From: G963665925 sp050596425 | GTDB taxonomy: Bacteria > Bacillota > Clostridia > Peptostreptococcales > Acidaminobacteraceae | Assembly (NCBI RefSeq): GCF_050596425.1 | Contig: NZ_CP192292.1 | Location: 1,240,001-1,304,000 of the forward strand | Reading direction: 5' to 3' | Length of the DNA stretch: 64,000 bases | In this document: in pieces, positions 52,694 through 60,216 of the stretch | Position numbering within the stretch: the first letter of the stretch is position 1 | Layout: each line of letters begins with the position of its first letter | Made by a program: the position numbers and the translations under genes | The notes under the pieces: model-generated | Databases searched by the model: none | Told to the model about the DNA's origin: nothing | Seen by the model: only the letters and a program-made list of their open reading frames with translations

Positions 52694-53722
52694 ATGAAAA
52701 AAATAGCAATACTCGGTCTAGTAATAGGACTTTTAATGATGTTATTTGTATTTGATCGACTAGAAAATTTTCAAATTGCATATGGGTCGGCGGAAGAAAT
52801 AAGCTTTACAAGTTCAGGACACAAGCTTTCAGGGACCCTGTATTTGCCGGATTCTCCGCCCCCATATAACGTGGTTTTTTTTATACATGGGGATGGCCCC
52901 AAAGACAGGACATCAAATGGAGATTACGTCTTCATTATGAACCACTTGCTTGATGAAGGCCTAGCCTGTTTTTCCTATGATAAAGCAGGGGTAGGGGGCT
53001 CGCAGGGAAATTGGCTAGAACAAACAATGAAGGACAGGGCCATAGAGGTCGAACGTGCCTTAGAGGTTCTAAAGGACAGACCTTCAGTTCATAAAGTAGG
53101 ACTGCTGGCGTTTTCTCAAGGGGGCTGGGTCATTTCTGAAATAGCCCAGTCTAAGGCAGACTCTGACTACATGGTTCTTGTTGGTGGTGCTATTGACTGG
53201 CTTGATCAACACATGTATTATGAGTCAAAGTTTGCACAGACAATGACCTATACGGAGACTGAGAGAAAAGCCTATCTTGACTATGTTAAAACCTATGACA
53301 AGTTTATTGTAGAAAACGACTATAAGGCATACAAGGCTTATGTGTCTAAGTTTGACTATGATAGCCCCATGTCTAGGGAGCGCTTCAACTTTGCCCACAT
53401 AAATTCTGGGGCCAATGCGACATCGGGGATTGACCATATTAATGTGCCCTTCTTAGGTTTGTTCGGTGAAGATGATCAAAATGTAGATGTTCAAAACAGC
53501 TATAAAACTTACAAAGAAATTTTTGACCAGAGGGGCAAGGCTGATTATAAGCTTATTATTTTTCCAGAAGCCAGCCATAGTCTTTTAAGAAGCCAGTATG
53601 AAGGCAATGAAAATAGGCTTATAGCCCATAGCATTCTCTTTGGGGATAAAATTTTCGTCAGGGACTATCTTCAGACCCTTAGTGAATGGATCATTCAGCA
53701 GGAGGGCTCCAGTAAAAAGTGA
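52694..53722 (+). CDS. Membrane-anchored or exported alpha/beta hydrolase
   Basis: A 342-residue protein. The first 25 residues are a basic start and hydrophobic stretch (IAILGLVIGLLMMLFVF) without a lipobox, so it is a membrane anchor or uncleaved signal. The domain is an alpha/beta hydrolase: FFIHGDGPKDR (oxyanion loop), the nucleophile elbow AFSQGG (Ser), an acid in FGEDDQNV, and a His in PEASHSLL. It resembles acyl-peptide/dienelactone-type hydrolases. It is in the MerR-GNAT unit, suggesting a role in detoxification, but the substrate is not known. Confidence 0.88.
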   Translation: MKKIAILGLVIGLLMMLFVFDRLENFQIAYGSAEEISFTSSGHKLSGTLYLPDSPPPYNVVFFIHGDGPKDRTSNGDYVFIMNHLLDEGLACFSYDKAGVGGSQGNWLEQTMKDRAIEVERALEVLKDRPSVHKVGLLAFSQGGWVISEIAQSKADSDYMVLVGGAIDWLDQHMYYESKFAQTMTYTETERKAYLDYVKTYDKFIVENDYKAYKAYVSKFDYDSPMSRERFNFAHINSGANATSGIDHINVPFLGLFGEDDQNVDVQNSYKTYKEIFDQRGKADYKLIIFPEASHSLLRSQYEGNENRLIAHSILFGDKIFVRDYLQTLSEWIIQQEGSSKK

Positions 53723-53742
53723 ATCGACTCTGTCGACAGTAT

Positions 53743-53777
53743 AAAGCGATGCTGTTTATTAAAACAGCATCGCTTTA
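53743..53777 (+). terminator. Intrinsic terminator after the hydrolase gene
   Basis: AAAGCGATGCTGTTT (53743-53757) pairs perfectly with AAACAGCATCGCTTT (53762-53776). The T run is only the end of the stem, so termination strength is uncertain. Confidence 0.7.
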
Positions 53778-53839
53778 TGTCCAGAAATCTTGTACAATAT
53801 AAGCATCATTTACAAGTGCATCATCTCTGGAGGACACTG

Positions 53840-54691
53840 ATGAAAAATAAAAATACGAGTCTTTTAGAAATACATCTGGCCGTTTTACTTTTTGGCGTCT
53901 CAGGTTTATTTGGAAAACTTTTGGCCCTGCCATCCATGATCATTGTTCTTGGCCGAGTCTTTTTTTCAAGCACTTTTCTACTTATTCTGATTTGTGTCTT
54001 AAAGAAAGATATGAGGCTAAAGGAAAGAAAGCATTACTTGTACTTGATTATACTTGGGGGCGTTCTTGCCATACACTGGACCAGTTTTTTTGAAGCCATT
54101 AAGGTATCCACAGTGGCTATTGGGCTATTAACGTTTTCCACATTTCCTGTCTTTGTCACCTTTATGGAACCCTTGTTTTTTAAAGAAAAGATTAGACTGT
54201 CAGACGTGATTATAGCCATTGTTGCTTTTGGTGGAGTCATCCTTGTCATTCCAAAGTTTACAGTGGAGAGTGCTGCCGCACAAGGTGCGCTTTGGGGCAT
54301 ACTCTCTGGCTTCACCTATGCAATTTTGTCTATATTAAATAGAAAGTACGTTAAAGACTATTCCAGTACAGTGATTGCCTTTTACGAGCAGATTATTGCA
54401 ACTGTTTTACTGATGCCTTTTATATTTGTAGAAAGTCCCGCTATTAGTATGAGAGACATTGCTCTACTTATACTACTGGGAACGGTATTTACGGGGATTT
54501 CCCACACACTTTTTATAAATGGACTTAAGAATGTCAAGACCCAGGCAGCTGGCATAATTTCAACCCTAGAACCCGTTTATGGTATAGTGTTTGCCACTAT
54601 CCTATTGGGAGAAATCCCTTCCATGAGGGAGTTGCTTGGTGGTGCGATTATTTTGAGCACTGTTTTTTATTCAACTGTAAAATCCAAGTGA
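53840..54691 (+). CDS. EamA/DMT family transporter
   Basis: A 283-residue membrane protein with ten predicted segments in two EamA repeats (for example LEIHLAVLLFGVSGLFGKLL near the start and ILSGFTYAILSILNRKYV opening the second half). The family exports small metabolites, amino acids or drugs. ATG 53840 is 6 nt after GGAGG; longer in-frame starts lie inside the upstream terminator. It is separated from the MerR unit by that hairpin. Substrate unknown. Confidence 0.92.
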   Translation: MKNKNTSLLEIHLAVLLFGVSGLFGKLLALPSMIIVLGRVFFSSTFLLILICVLKKDMRLKERKHYLYLIILGGVLAIHWTSFFEAIKVSTVAIGLLTFSTFPVFVTFMEPLFFKEKIRLSDVIIAIVAFGGVILVIPKFTVESAAAQGALWGILSGFTYAILSILNRKYVKDYSSTVIAFYEQIIATVLLMPFIFVESPAISMRDIALLILLGTVFTGISHTLFINGLKNVKTQAAGIISTLEPVYGIVFATILLGEIPSMRELLGGAIILSTVFYSTVKSK

Positions 54692-54736
54692 TAAAAGAGA
54701 ATATTCAAATCAGAATAAACAAACTCAAATAAATGA

Positions 54737-54773
54737 GCCCCTTATTTTCTCACATGAAAATAGGGGCATTTTT
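54737..54773 (+). terminator. Intrinsic terminator after the EamA gene
   Basis: GCCCC (54737-54741) with TATTTTC pairs with GAAAATA and GGGGC (54763-54767), one bulge, followed by ATTTTTA. Confidence 0.75.
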
Positions 54774-54909
54774 ATTTGGGATGGTAAATCCTACGGTCTT
54801 ACTAAGATATAATTTAATTCGATATGTAAAAAAATGAAATAGAATACTTTTATTAGACTTTATCAGTCCAACTCACTTATAATGACGATGATATTTGTAA
54901 AGAATTGAT

Positions 54910-55040
54910 CTTAACTGAGCGACATGCAAAATATCATTCAAGGAGCCTCGGTCTACACTATATAGATATATAAGAATGAAAAATTCTATATAAGGCATGG
55001 CGAAGGCATAGATCTGTAGTTTTGCTAGTGCCTGATTAAG
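54910..55040. repeat. Dispersed palindromic repeat, copy A
   Basis: Left end CTTAACTGAGCGACATGCAA; right end, read on the minus strand, CTTAATCAGGCACTAGCAAA. The centre folds as AGAAT-GAAAA-ATTCT flanked by TATATA. It is 131 bp long and lies upstream of the TudS-like gene. Confidence 0.8.
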
Positions 55041-55078
55041 AAATACGGAAATAAAGCAAATGGCAATGGGGTGAGTCT

Positions 55079-55633
55079 ATGAAGCGAAGCAAGGAAATAA
55101 TATTGGTGTCGCACTGTATTTTGAATGCCAATTCTAAGGTTGAGGGTCTGAGCGAATATTCAGGCATGGTTAAAGAACTTGTAAGTTTAATCTTTGAAAG
55201 AGGGGCTGGCCTGGTTCAATTACCGTGTCCTGAAATGCATGTTTATGGAATCAGAAGGTGGGGACATGTCAAAGAACAGTTTGACACACCGCATTTTAGA
55301 CAGGAATCAAGAAAAATTCTGAGCCCCCTTGTAGATCAAGTTGAAGACTACATAAAAAACGGATACCGCGTTCTGGCCGTGATTGGTATAGACGGGAGTC
55401 CAAGTTGTGGGGTCTTTAAGACTTGTAGCGGCAACTGGAGGGGGGAGCTTTCAACAAGTGAAGGCCTTGAAGACATGCTCAGTCATGTTTCATTGATTGA
55501 AGAACCTGGTGTGTTTATGGAAGAGCTTCAGAACCTCTTTATAAATAGAAAACTGGATATACCATTCATCGCTCTTGACGAAATGAATATGTCTAGTGGC
55601 ATGGAAAAAATACAAAGTATACTTAGATCCTAG
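55079..55633 (+). CDS. TudS-related (DUF523-like) putative desulfidase
   Basis: A 184-residue protein of the DUF523/TudS type. TudS is a Fe-S-dependent thiouracil desulfidase; conserved cysteines are visible in VSHCILNAN, VQLPCPEMHVYG and DGSPSCGVF, matching the cluster-binding Cys of that family. I recall a close subgroup named after C. difficile CD3072. It begins a run with an amino acid-type ABC importer and an ECF S component (CD3073-like), so desulfurisation of an imported thio-compound is a fair hypothesis. ATG 55079 follows GGGGTGAG. Confidence 0.85.
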   Translation: MKRSKEIILVSHCILNANSKVEGLSEYSGMVKELVSLIFERGAGLVQLPCPEMHVYGIRRWGHVKEQFDTPHFRQESRKILSPLVDQVEDYIKNGYRVLAVIGIDGSPSCGVFKTCSGNWRGELSTSEGLEDMLSHVSLIEEPGVFMEELQNLFINRKLDIPFIALDEMNMSSGMEKIQSILRS

Positions 55634-55643
55634 GGGGAAGAAA

Positions 55644-56465
55644 ATGTTACAGCAATTAAAAAAAGTGGGTTTGTTTGCATTGATCATGGCATGTGTTTTG
55701 ACGCTTGCCGCTTGCACGGGTTCAAATAGTGAAGTGTCGGCGAGTGGGAACGAAAATCAAGTCGAGGACCTGTCCTGGTCAAAGATTGAAGAAAAGAATG
55801 AATTGGTGGTAGGTCTATGTGCAGCATATCCACCATTTGAATCAAGAAATGAAGAAACAGGAGATCTTGAAGGCTTTGACATTGATCTTGCAACAGCTCT
55901 TGGTCAGGCTTTAGAAACACCTGTGAAGGTTGAAGACGCTGAGTGGCAAGCCCTTCTTGGGGGACTAAATAAAGGTGATTTTGACGTTTTGATCACTTGC
56001 ATGTCTAAAAAAGAAGCTGCTGTTGAAAATGTGAACATGAGTGATGTATATTACAATTTGAACGATGTCATTGTTGTTCGAGAAGGCTACGACGCCATTC
56101 AATCAAAAGACGATCTAAAGGAAAAAACAGTGGGCGTTCAGCTTGGATCGGGTAGTGAGCAGATCGTTGATAAAATGGAAGGTCTTAAAGAAATCAAACG
56201 ATACAATTACAATCCAGAAGCCTTTATTGATTTAAAACATGAAAGACTTGATGCGGTTGTTGTTGGTTATGCGTATGCAGTGAACCATATCAAAAAAGAA
56301 GGTGGCTTTGAAGTTGTCGACACACCTGTTGAATCAGCGGAAATCGTTATGGTTATGCGTCATGGAGAGGATGCTTTGACTGAGAAAGTGAATGAAGCCC
56401 TTCAAGCTGTTAAAGAAAACGGTGCCTATGACCAAGCCATCAGCAAATGGCTAGAAGTGAAATAA
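55644..56465 (+). CDS. Family 3 amino acid-type solute-binding lipoprotein
   Basis: A 273-residue lipoprotein with lipobox TLAAC (Cys about 22). Residues 40-270 form a PBPb/GlnH-type domain: ELVVGLCAAYPPFESRNEE, GFDIDLATALGQAL, WQALLGGLNKGDFDVLI, GSGSEQIVDKM, and LDAVVVGYAYAVNHIKK. ATG 55644 follows TAGGGGGAAG, 10 bp after the TudS-like stop. It probably delivers an amino acid or amino acid-like sulfur compound to the permease downstream. The short gap to the desulfidase gene suggests cotranscription. Confidence 0.93.
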   Translation: MLQQLKKVGLFALIMACVLTLAACTGSNSEVSASGNENQVEDLSWSKIEEKNELVVGLCAAYPPFESRNEETGDLEGFDIDLATALGQALETPVKVEDAEWQALLGGLNKGDFDVLITCMSKKEAAVENVNMSDVYYNLNDVIVVREGYDAIQSKDDLKEKTVGVQLGSGSEQIVDKMEGLKEIKRYNYNPEAFIDLKHERLDAVVVGYAYAVNHIKKEGGFEVVDTPVESAEIVMVMRHGEDALTEKVNEALQAVKENGAYDQAISKWLEVK

Positions 56466-56476
56466 TGAATTGGAAT

Positions 56477-56505
56477 AAGGGTGAACCTTGGTTTGCCCTT
56501 TCTTT
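56477..56505 (+). terminator. Hairpin between the binding protein and the permease genes
   Basis: AAGGGTGAACC (56477-56487) pairs with GGTTTGCCCTT (56490-56500, two G-U), followed by TCTTT. It is probably a partial terminator giving more binding protein than permease. Confidence 0.55.
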
Positions 56506-56524
56506 ATTGTAAGGGAGCTTGCCA

Positions 56525-57187
56525 TTGAAATTTCATATAATATTTGATAATCTCACATATTTATTAAGAGCAACAGGTGTTACGGTGAAAATTACATTGT
56601 ATGCATTTATCGTGGCAGTATTCTTGGCCTTTTGCATAGGCACTTTGAGATCAAGAAAGAATTTAGCACCGATTATAAGCTGGATGCTTTCATTTTACAT
56701 AGAAGTTTTCAGGGGCACGCCACTGCTTATACAGTTGTTTTTTATATACTATGGTTTGCCATCTATTGGACTCAACATGTCCAGTTTTACAGCCGCTGTT
56801 GTGGGCTTGTCCTTAAACAGTGCCGCATACATGGCTGAAATAATACGGGCCAGTCTGTTATCGGTGGATAAGGGGCAGGAAAAAGCGGCTTATGTCCTGG
56901 GGTATTCTAATTTACAAACTCTGTTTCACATTATATATCCTCAAGCCATTCGCATAGCCCTTCCATCACTTATGAATGCATTTTCAACCTTGCTCAAGGA
57001 GAGTTCTTTAATTTCTGTCTTGGCCATTACTGAGTTAACCCGTAGTGGTCAACTGATCTACACAAGGACGTATAGGGCTTTTGAGATTTATTTGACACTG
57101 GGACTGATATATTTTCTGCTGACATACTCAGTTTCACAAATATCCAAACAAATTGAAAAGCGAGTCAGTATAGCCTACGAAGATTAG
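56525..57187 (+). CDS. Polar amino acid ABC transporter permease
   Basis: A 220-residue permease of the HisM/GlnP family, about five membrane segments, with the EAA-type loop GQEKAAYVLGYSNLQTLFHI at about 117-136 and EVFRGTPLLIQLFFIYYGLP, a hallmark of this family. TTG 56525 is 7 nt after GGGAG; TTG 56519 is too close. The gene links binding protein and ATPase in a standard order. Confidence 0.93.
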   Translation: MKFHIIFDNLTYLLRATGVTVKITLYAFIVAVFLAFCIGTLRSRKNLAPIISWMLSFYIEVFRGTPLLIQLFFIYYGLPSIGLNMSSFTAAVVGLSLNSAAYMAEIIRASLLSVDKGQEKAAYVLGYSNLQTLFHIIYPQAIRIALPSLMNAFSTLLKESSLISVLAITELTRSGQLIYTRTYRAFEIYLTLGLIYFLLTYSVSQISKQIEKRVSIAYED

Positions 57188-57196
57188 GAGGTTTTC

Positions 57197-57931
57197 ATGA
57201 GGCGTAACCCCGTTTTATCCATACAGGGCTTGAATAAAAGCTTTGATGACCTCCATGTCTTGAAGAATGTTGATATGGAAATTTACAGTGGAGACACAGT
57301 GGCCATCATCGGTTCAAGTGGTTCTGGAAAAAGCACACTATTACGATGTATATCAAACCTAGAACAAGCCGACAAAGGGTCTATTGTTTTAGCGGGCACT
57401 AGTATTGATGCCCTAAGGTGCGATAGAACCCGGAGTCAAAAGGTGGGGATGGTCTTTCAGCACTTTAATTTGTTCCCGCATTATTCAGTGGTTGAAAACA
57501 TTTATAAACCGCTTGTAGCTGTACAAAAAATGCCAAAAGATGAGGCCATTAAAATTGCAAATCAACTCCTTGAAAAAGTAAGATTGATGGACAAGACAAG
57601 TGCATTCCCACAGCAGTTATCGGGTGGGCAACAGCAACGTGTTGCCATAGCCCGCGCCCTTGCTATGAAACCAGAAATAATGCTATTTGATGAACCCACA
57701 TCAGCCCTTGATCCAGAACTCAAAGGCGAAGTTTTGCAAGCAATACGAGACTTGACCCGTGAAGGCATTACAATGATTGTTGTGACCCATGAAATGGAGT
57801 TTGCTAGGCAAGTGGCTGATCGAGTTGTATATATGGATGAAGGCAAAGTTATTGAAGAAGGCGAAACCGAGACGTTTTTTATGTCCCCTCAAAATGAGCG
57901 GACTGTTCAGTTTTTAAACAAGTCATCATAG
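57197..57931 (+). CDS. Polar amino acid ABC transporter ATP-binding protein
   Basis: A 244-residue GlnQ-type ATPase: Walker A GSSGSGKST (about 36-44), Q loop VFQHFNLFPH, signature LSGGQQQRVAIARAL, Walker B IMLFDEPTSALDPE, H loop VVTHEM. It powers the importer with the preceding permease and lipoprotein. ATG 57197 follows TTAGGAGG, 9 bp after the permease stop. Confidence 0.97.
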   Translation: MRRNPVLSIQGLNKSFDDLHVLKNVDMEIYSGDTVAIIGSSGSGKSTLLRCISNLEQADKGSIVLAGTSIDALRCDRTRSQKVGMVFQHFNLFPHYSVVENIYKPLVAVQKMPKDEAIKIANQLLEKVRLMDKTSAFPQQLSGGQQQRVAIARALAMKPEIMLFDEPTSALDPELKGEVLQAIRDLTREGITMIVVTHEMEFARQVADRVVYMDEGKVIEEGETETFFMSPQNERTVQFLNKSS

Positions 57932-57994
57932 GAAAAGAAGAAATAAGTATGAATAGGTAGAATTGTTACTGATTTAAGTTTGAGGAGGTATTAT

Positions 57995-58579
57995 ATGAAT
58001 GGTTCGGCATTAGGCAACACACGTGCAATGGTCTTTGCCTCTATGGGCATTGTCATTAACATTGTTTTAGGCACAATTGTACAGACGTTTCAAATACCAC
58101 TGCTCTTTTTAGATACCATAGGCACAATACTTGTGAGTGTTGTTTTAGGACCTTTTGCAGGGGCCTTGACAGGTGGTTTAACCAATGTGATTCAAAGCAT
58201 GATCACAAACCCTAAAGACATTCCATTTGCTGTGGTGAGTATCGCCATAGGCCTTATTGTCGGTTTTGTGGCCAAAAAGAGAAAATTTGATTTTAAAACA
58301 GCCTTTGGAACGGGTCTTATACTGGCTGTGGTTGCACCTCTAATTGGCACGCCGATTGCAGTCTTTGTTTATGGAGGCCTCACTGGTGGCGGGACAGATC
58401 TAATCTTTGCATGGATGCTAGCCAGCGGATCAAAAATATTCACAGCAGCCTTTATACCAAGGGTGGCAGGTAATATTATCGATAAGATTGCCAGCTGTCT
58501 AATTGTGGTTTTACTCATTAAGCGTATTCCCAATCATCTACTGGATAATATGAATGTTCAGGACCAATCAGGTCGCTAA
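57995..58579 (+). CDS. ECF transporter S component (CD3073-like)
   Basis: A 194-residue integral membrane protein with about six segments and S-component features (AMVFASMGIVINIVLGTI near the start, GPFAGALTGGLTNVIQSM, GLIVGFVAKKRKFD). S components bind a vitamin or other micronutrient and use shared EcfA/A'/T energy units. GAGGAGG precedes ATG 57995 at 6 nt. I recall a family named for C. difficile CD3073 and linked to the CD3072 TudS-like protein, and here the two are again in one gene run. The ligand is unknown. Confidence 0.85.
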   Translation: MNGSALGNTRAMVFASMGIVINIVLGTIVQTFQIPLLFLDTIGTILVSVVLGPFAGALTGGLTNVIQSMITNPKDIPFAVVSIAIGLIVGFVAKKRKFDFKTAFGTGLILAVVAPLIGTPIAVFVYGGLTGGGTDLIFAWMLASGSKIFTAAFIPRVAGNIIDKIASCLIVVLLIKRIPNHLLDNMNVQDQSGR

Positions 58580-58599
58580 AACACTGATTGTTATTATAA

Positions 58600-58631
58600 A
58601 AAACCAGCGTGAAAGTTCACGCTGGTTTTTT
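58600..58631. terminator. Bidirectional terminator
   Basis: AACCAGCGTGA pairs with TCACGCTGGTT over AAGT and is flanked by A and T runs on both sides. It serves the ECF S gene on plus and the glutathione peroxidase gene on minus. Confidence 0.85.
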
Positions 58632-58676
58632 GCTTGGATCGCTTGTAAAACTATAAGTTAAGGGAAGGCAATCTTT

Positions 58677-59222
58677 CTAAATGAGATTTTTTAAAGAAGG
58701 TTCAATATCTCTAGGGTCAACAGGCGATTCAAAGCGTTCAACCACATTGCCCTTTCTGTCTACTAGGAATTTTGTGAAGTTCCACTTGATGGCATTGCCC
58801 ATCGCAAAAGTTGGAAACTTTTCATCAATCATGGCCTTGAGCATCTTATTGCTTGGGTTTGACATATCAAAGCCTTCAAATGGAGCGGCTTCCTTCAGGT
58901 ATTCAAATAGGGGATCGGCCTCGGCACCATTTACATCAATCTTATCAAACGTTGGGAAATCAACCCCGAATTCTAGGGAGCAAAAAGACTGAATTTGATC
59001 GTTGTTGTCAAATTCCTGGTTCATGAACTGACCACATGGGAATCCAAGAACGAGGAAGCCTTCATCCTTATAGGATTCGTATAAATTTTGAAGGTCCTTA
59101 AATTGCGGTGTGAATCCACACTTGCTTGCTGTGTTGACAATGAGAAGGGGTTGACCTTCATAGTCACGAAGGGAAATAGTCTTTCCATCCATAGTTTGTA
59201 CATTAAAATCGTAAATGTTCAT
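58677..59222 (-). CDS. Cysteine-type glutathione peroxidase
   Basis: A 181-residue GPx-family thiol peroxidase. The peroxidatic Cys35 is in NTASKCGFTPQ, with Gln65 in FPCGQFMNQE and a Trp in IKWNFTKF completing the tetrad. A second Cys in FCSLEFGVDFP matches the resolving Cys of thioredoxin-dependent GPx, so thioredoxin is the likely reductant. It reduces hydroperoxides in the cytoplasm. AGGAG lies upstream of ATG 59222, inside the outer end of repeat C. It is downstream of an OhrR-like regulator on the same strand, so peroxide-inducible expression is likely. Confidence 0.95.
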   Translation of the reverse strand: MNIYDFNVQTMDGKTISLRDYEGQPLLIVNTASKCGFTPQFKDLQNLYESYKDEGFLVLGFPCGQFMNQEFDNNDQIQSFCSLEFGVDFPTFDKIDVNGAEADPLFEYLKEAAPFEGFDMSNPSNKMLKAMIDEKFPTFAMGNAIKWNFTKFLVDRKGNVVERFESPVDPRDIEPSLKNLI

Positions 59223-59231
59223 GTGTATTCT

Positions 59232-59330
59232 CCTAACTAAGCGTCTTGTAAAATATCATTCAATAATCCTCGTCATAAGATAGTTAGATATTTAAGAAAT
59301 TAAAATTCCATATAAGCTATGACGGGTCTA
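59232..59330. repeat. Dispersed palindromic repeat, copy C (truncated)
   Basis: Left end CCTAACTAAGCG then TCTTGTAAAATATCATTC, centre TAGATATTTAAGAAAT and ATATAAGCTATGACGGGT. It stops about 35 bp short on the right compared with copy B. It fills the gap between the MarR-type and gpx genes, and its end overlaps the gpx ribosome site. Confidence 0.75.
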
Positions 59331-59765
59331 ATCTTCATTCATGGAGCAAAGCACCTTATCAAGGTACTTCTTGAGCATAATAAGATCCTCAATGTCGCCC
59401 TTATAATCCCCAAGCAGTTGGTCGGGCACATCTACAATTTGCTCTTTTAAAAGAAGCCCTTTTTGAGTCACTTCAACAATAACCTGCCTGTCGTCATGAG
59501 GACTTCTGTATTTATTTACATAGTCCATGGAAACCAGTTTTTTTAGAACCGGAGTCAATGTTCCCGAATCTAGGTGAAGTCTCTTTCCAAGTGATTTGAA
59601 ATCAATCTTTTCTTCCTCCCAGAGCACAAGCATGGCAACGTACTGGGTATAGGTCAGATTATGCTTTGACAATAGGGGCTTATAGAGTTTTATAATTTCT
59701 CTGGACAAAGCATACAAGGGAAAGCACAGTTGATTGTCTAGTTTTAGTTTTTCAAAGTTATTCAT
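59328..59765 (-). CDS. OhrR-like MarR family redox regulator
   Basis: A 145-residue MarR regulator. LDNQLCFPLYALSREI near the N-terminus carries the single conserved Cys14 typical of OhrR, which senses organic hydroperoxides through that cysteine. The winged HTH is at about 50-115 (LTYTQYVAMLVLWEE, LHLDSGTLTPVLKKL, RSPHDDRQ wing). ATG 59765 follows AAGGTGGG. It is the first gene of a minus-strand pair with glutathione peroxidase and has a strong promoter with an overlapping inverted repeat, so autorepression relieved by peroxide is likely. Confidence 0.93.
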   Translation of the reverse strand: MNNFEKLKLDNQLCFPLYALSREIIKLYKPLLSKHNLTYTQYVAMLVLWEEEKIDFKSLGKRLHLDSGTLTPVLKKLVSMDYVNKYRSPHDDRQVIVEVTQKGLLLKEQIVDVPDQLLGDYKGDIEDLIMLKKYLDKVLCSMNED

Positions 59766-59774
59766 AAACCCACC

Positions 59775-59811
59775 TTTTGATTTTGTTAAATTTAATTGAG
59801 CTAAATCAAAA
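59775..59811. promoter_or_regulatory. Probable OhrR-like operator
   Basis: TTTTGATTT (59775-59783) and AAATCAAAA (59803-59811) form an inverted repeat around a central palindrome TTAAATTTAA (59786-59795). It sits between the -10 and the start codon of the marR-type gene. Confidence 0.55.
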
Positions 59812-59820
59812 TACATTTTT

Positions 59821-59848
59821 ATTATATACCTTTCAATGAATTTGTCAA
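59821..59848 (-). promoter_or_regulatory. Sigma70 promoter of the OhrR-like/gpx operon
   Basis: On the minus strand: TTGACA (59848-59843), 16 bp, TATAAT (59826-59821). Confidence 0.8.
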
Positions 59849-60216
59849 ACTCATTTTACGAGATGTGTATGAATCTCTTCTGCCTAAACGTGGTCTTTAT
59901 GTTTCTTAGGTGTGGAATCTGGTGTGCCTGCAATGAATAAGGCGTTCATCAAGTGGGTATTTGTAGTGGGTGTCCTTTAATAAAGGTTGACAAGTTTTAA
60001 AATAAAGCCTAATATAAAATTGACCCCCTAGGGGAGGGGTATCTTGAGCGGTACTAAAACTATCAAGCACCCTTGCTATACCATATATAGATATTTAAGA
60101 ATCAAAAATTCTGTATATGGTATAGCAAGGGTACAGATCTGTAATTTTGCAAGTCGCTCAGATTAAGTGACTTAGATTAAATTTTATAAAGATAAAAAAT
60201 TATGCGAGGTGTTAAG
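59849..60216. other. Intergenic region upstream of the CoA-disulfide reductase gene
   Basis: It contains repeat B (60042-60168) and an AT-rich remainder. The promoter of the plus-strand gene was not clearly identified; the repeat lies where a leader would be expected. Confidence 0.45.
60042..60168. repeat. Dispersed palindromic repeat, copy B (best preserved)
   Basis: A perfect 19-bp stem: 60069-60087 (ACCCTTGCTATACCATATA) with 60114-60132. The tip is AGAAT-CAAAA-ATTCT. The right end reads TTTTGCAAGTCGCTCA then GATTAAG; the left end starts TCTTGAGCGG. Confidence 0.85.

Larger units (their letters stand above)
54692..55078. other. Intergenic region with repeat copy A
   Basis: It contains the EamA terminator (54737-54773) and palindromic repeat A (54910-55040). 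Otherwise AT-rich; the promoter of the TudS-like gene was not clearly identified. Confidence 0.5.
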
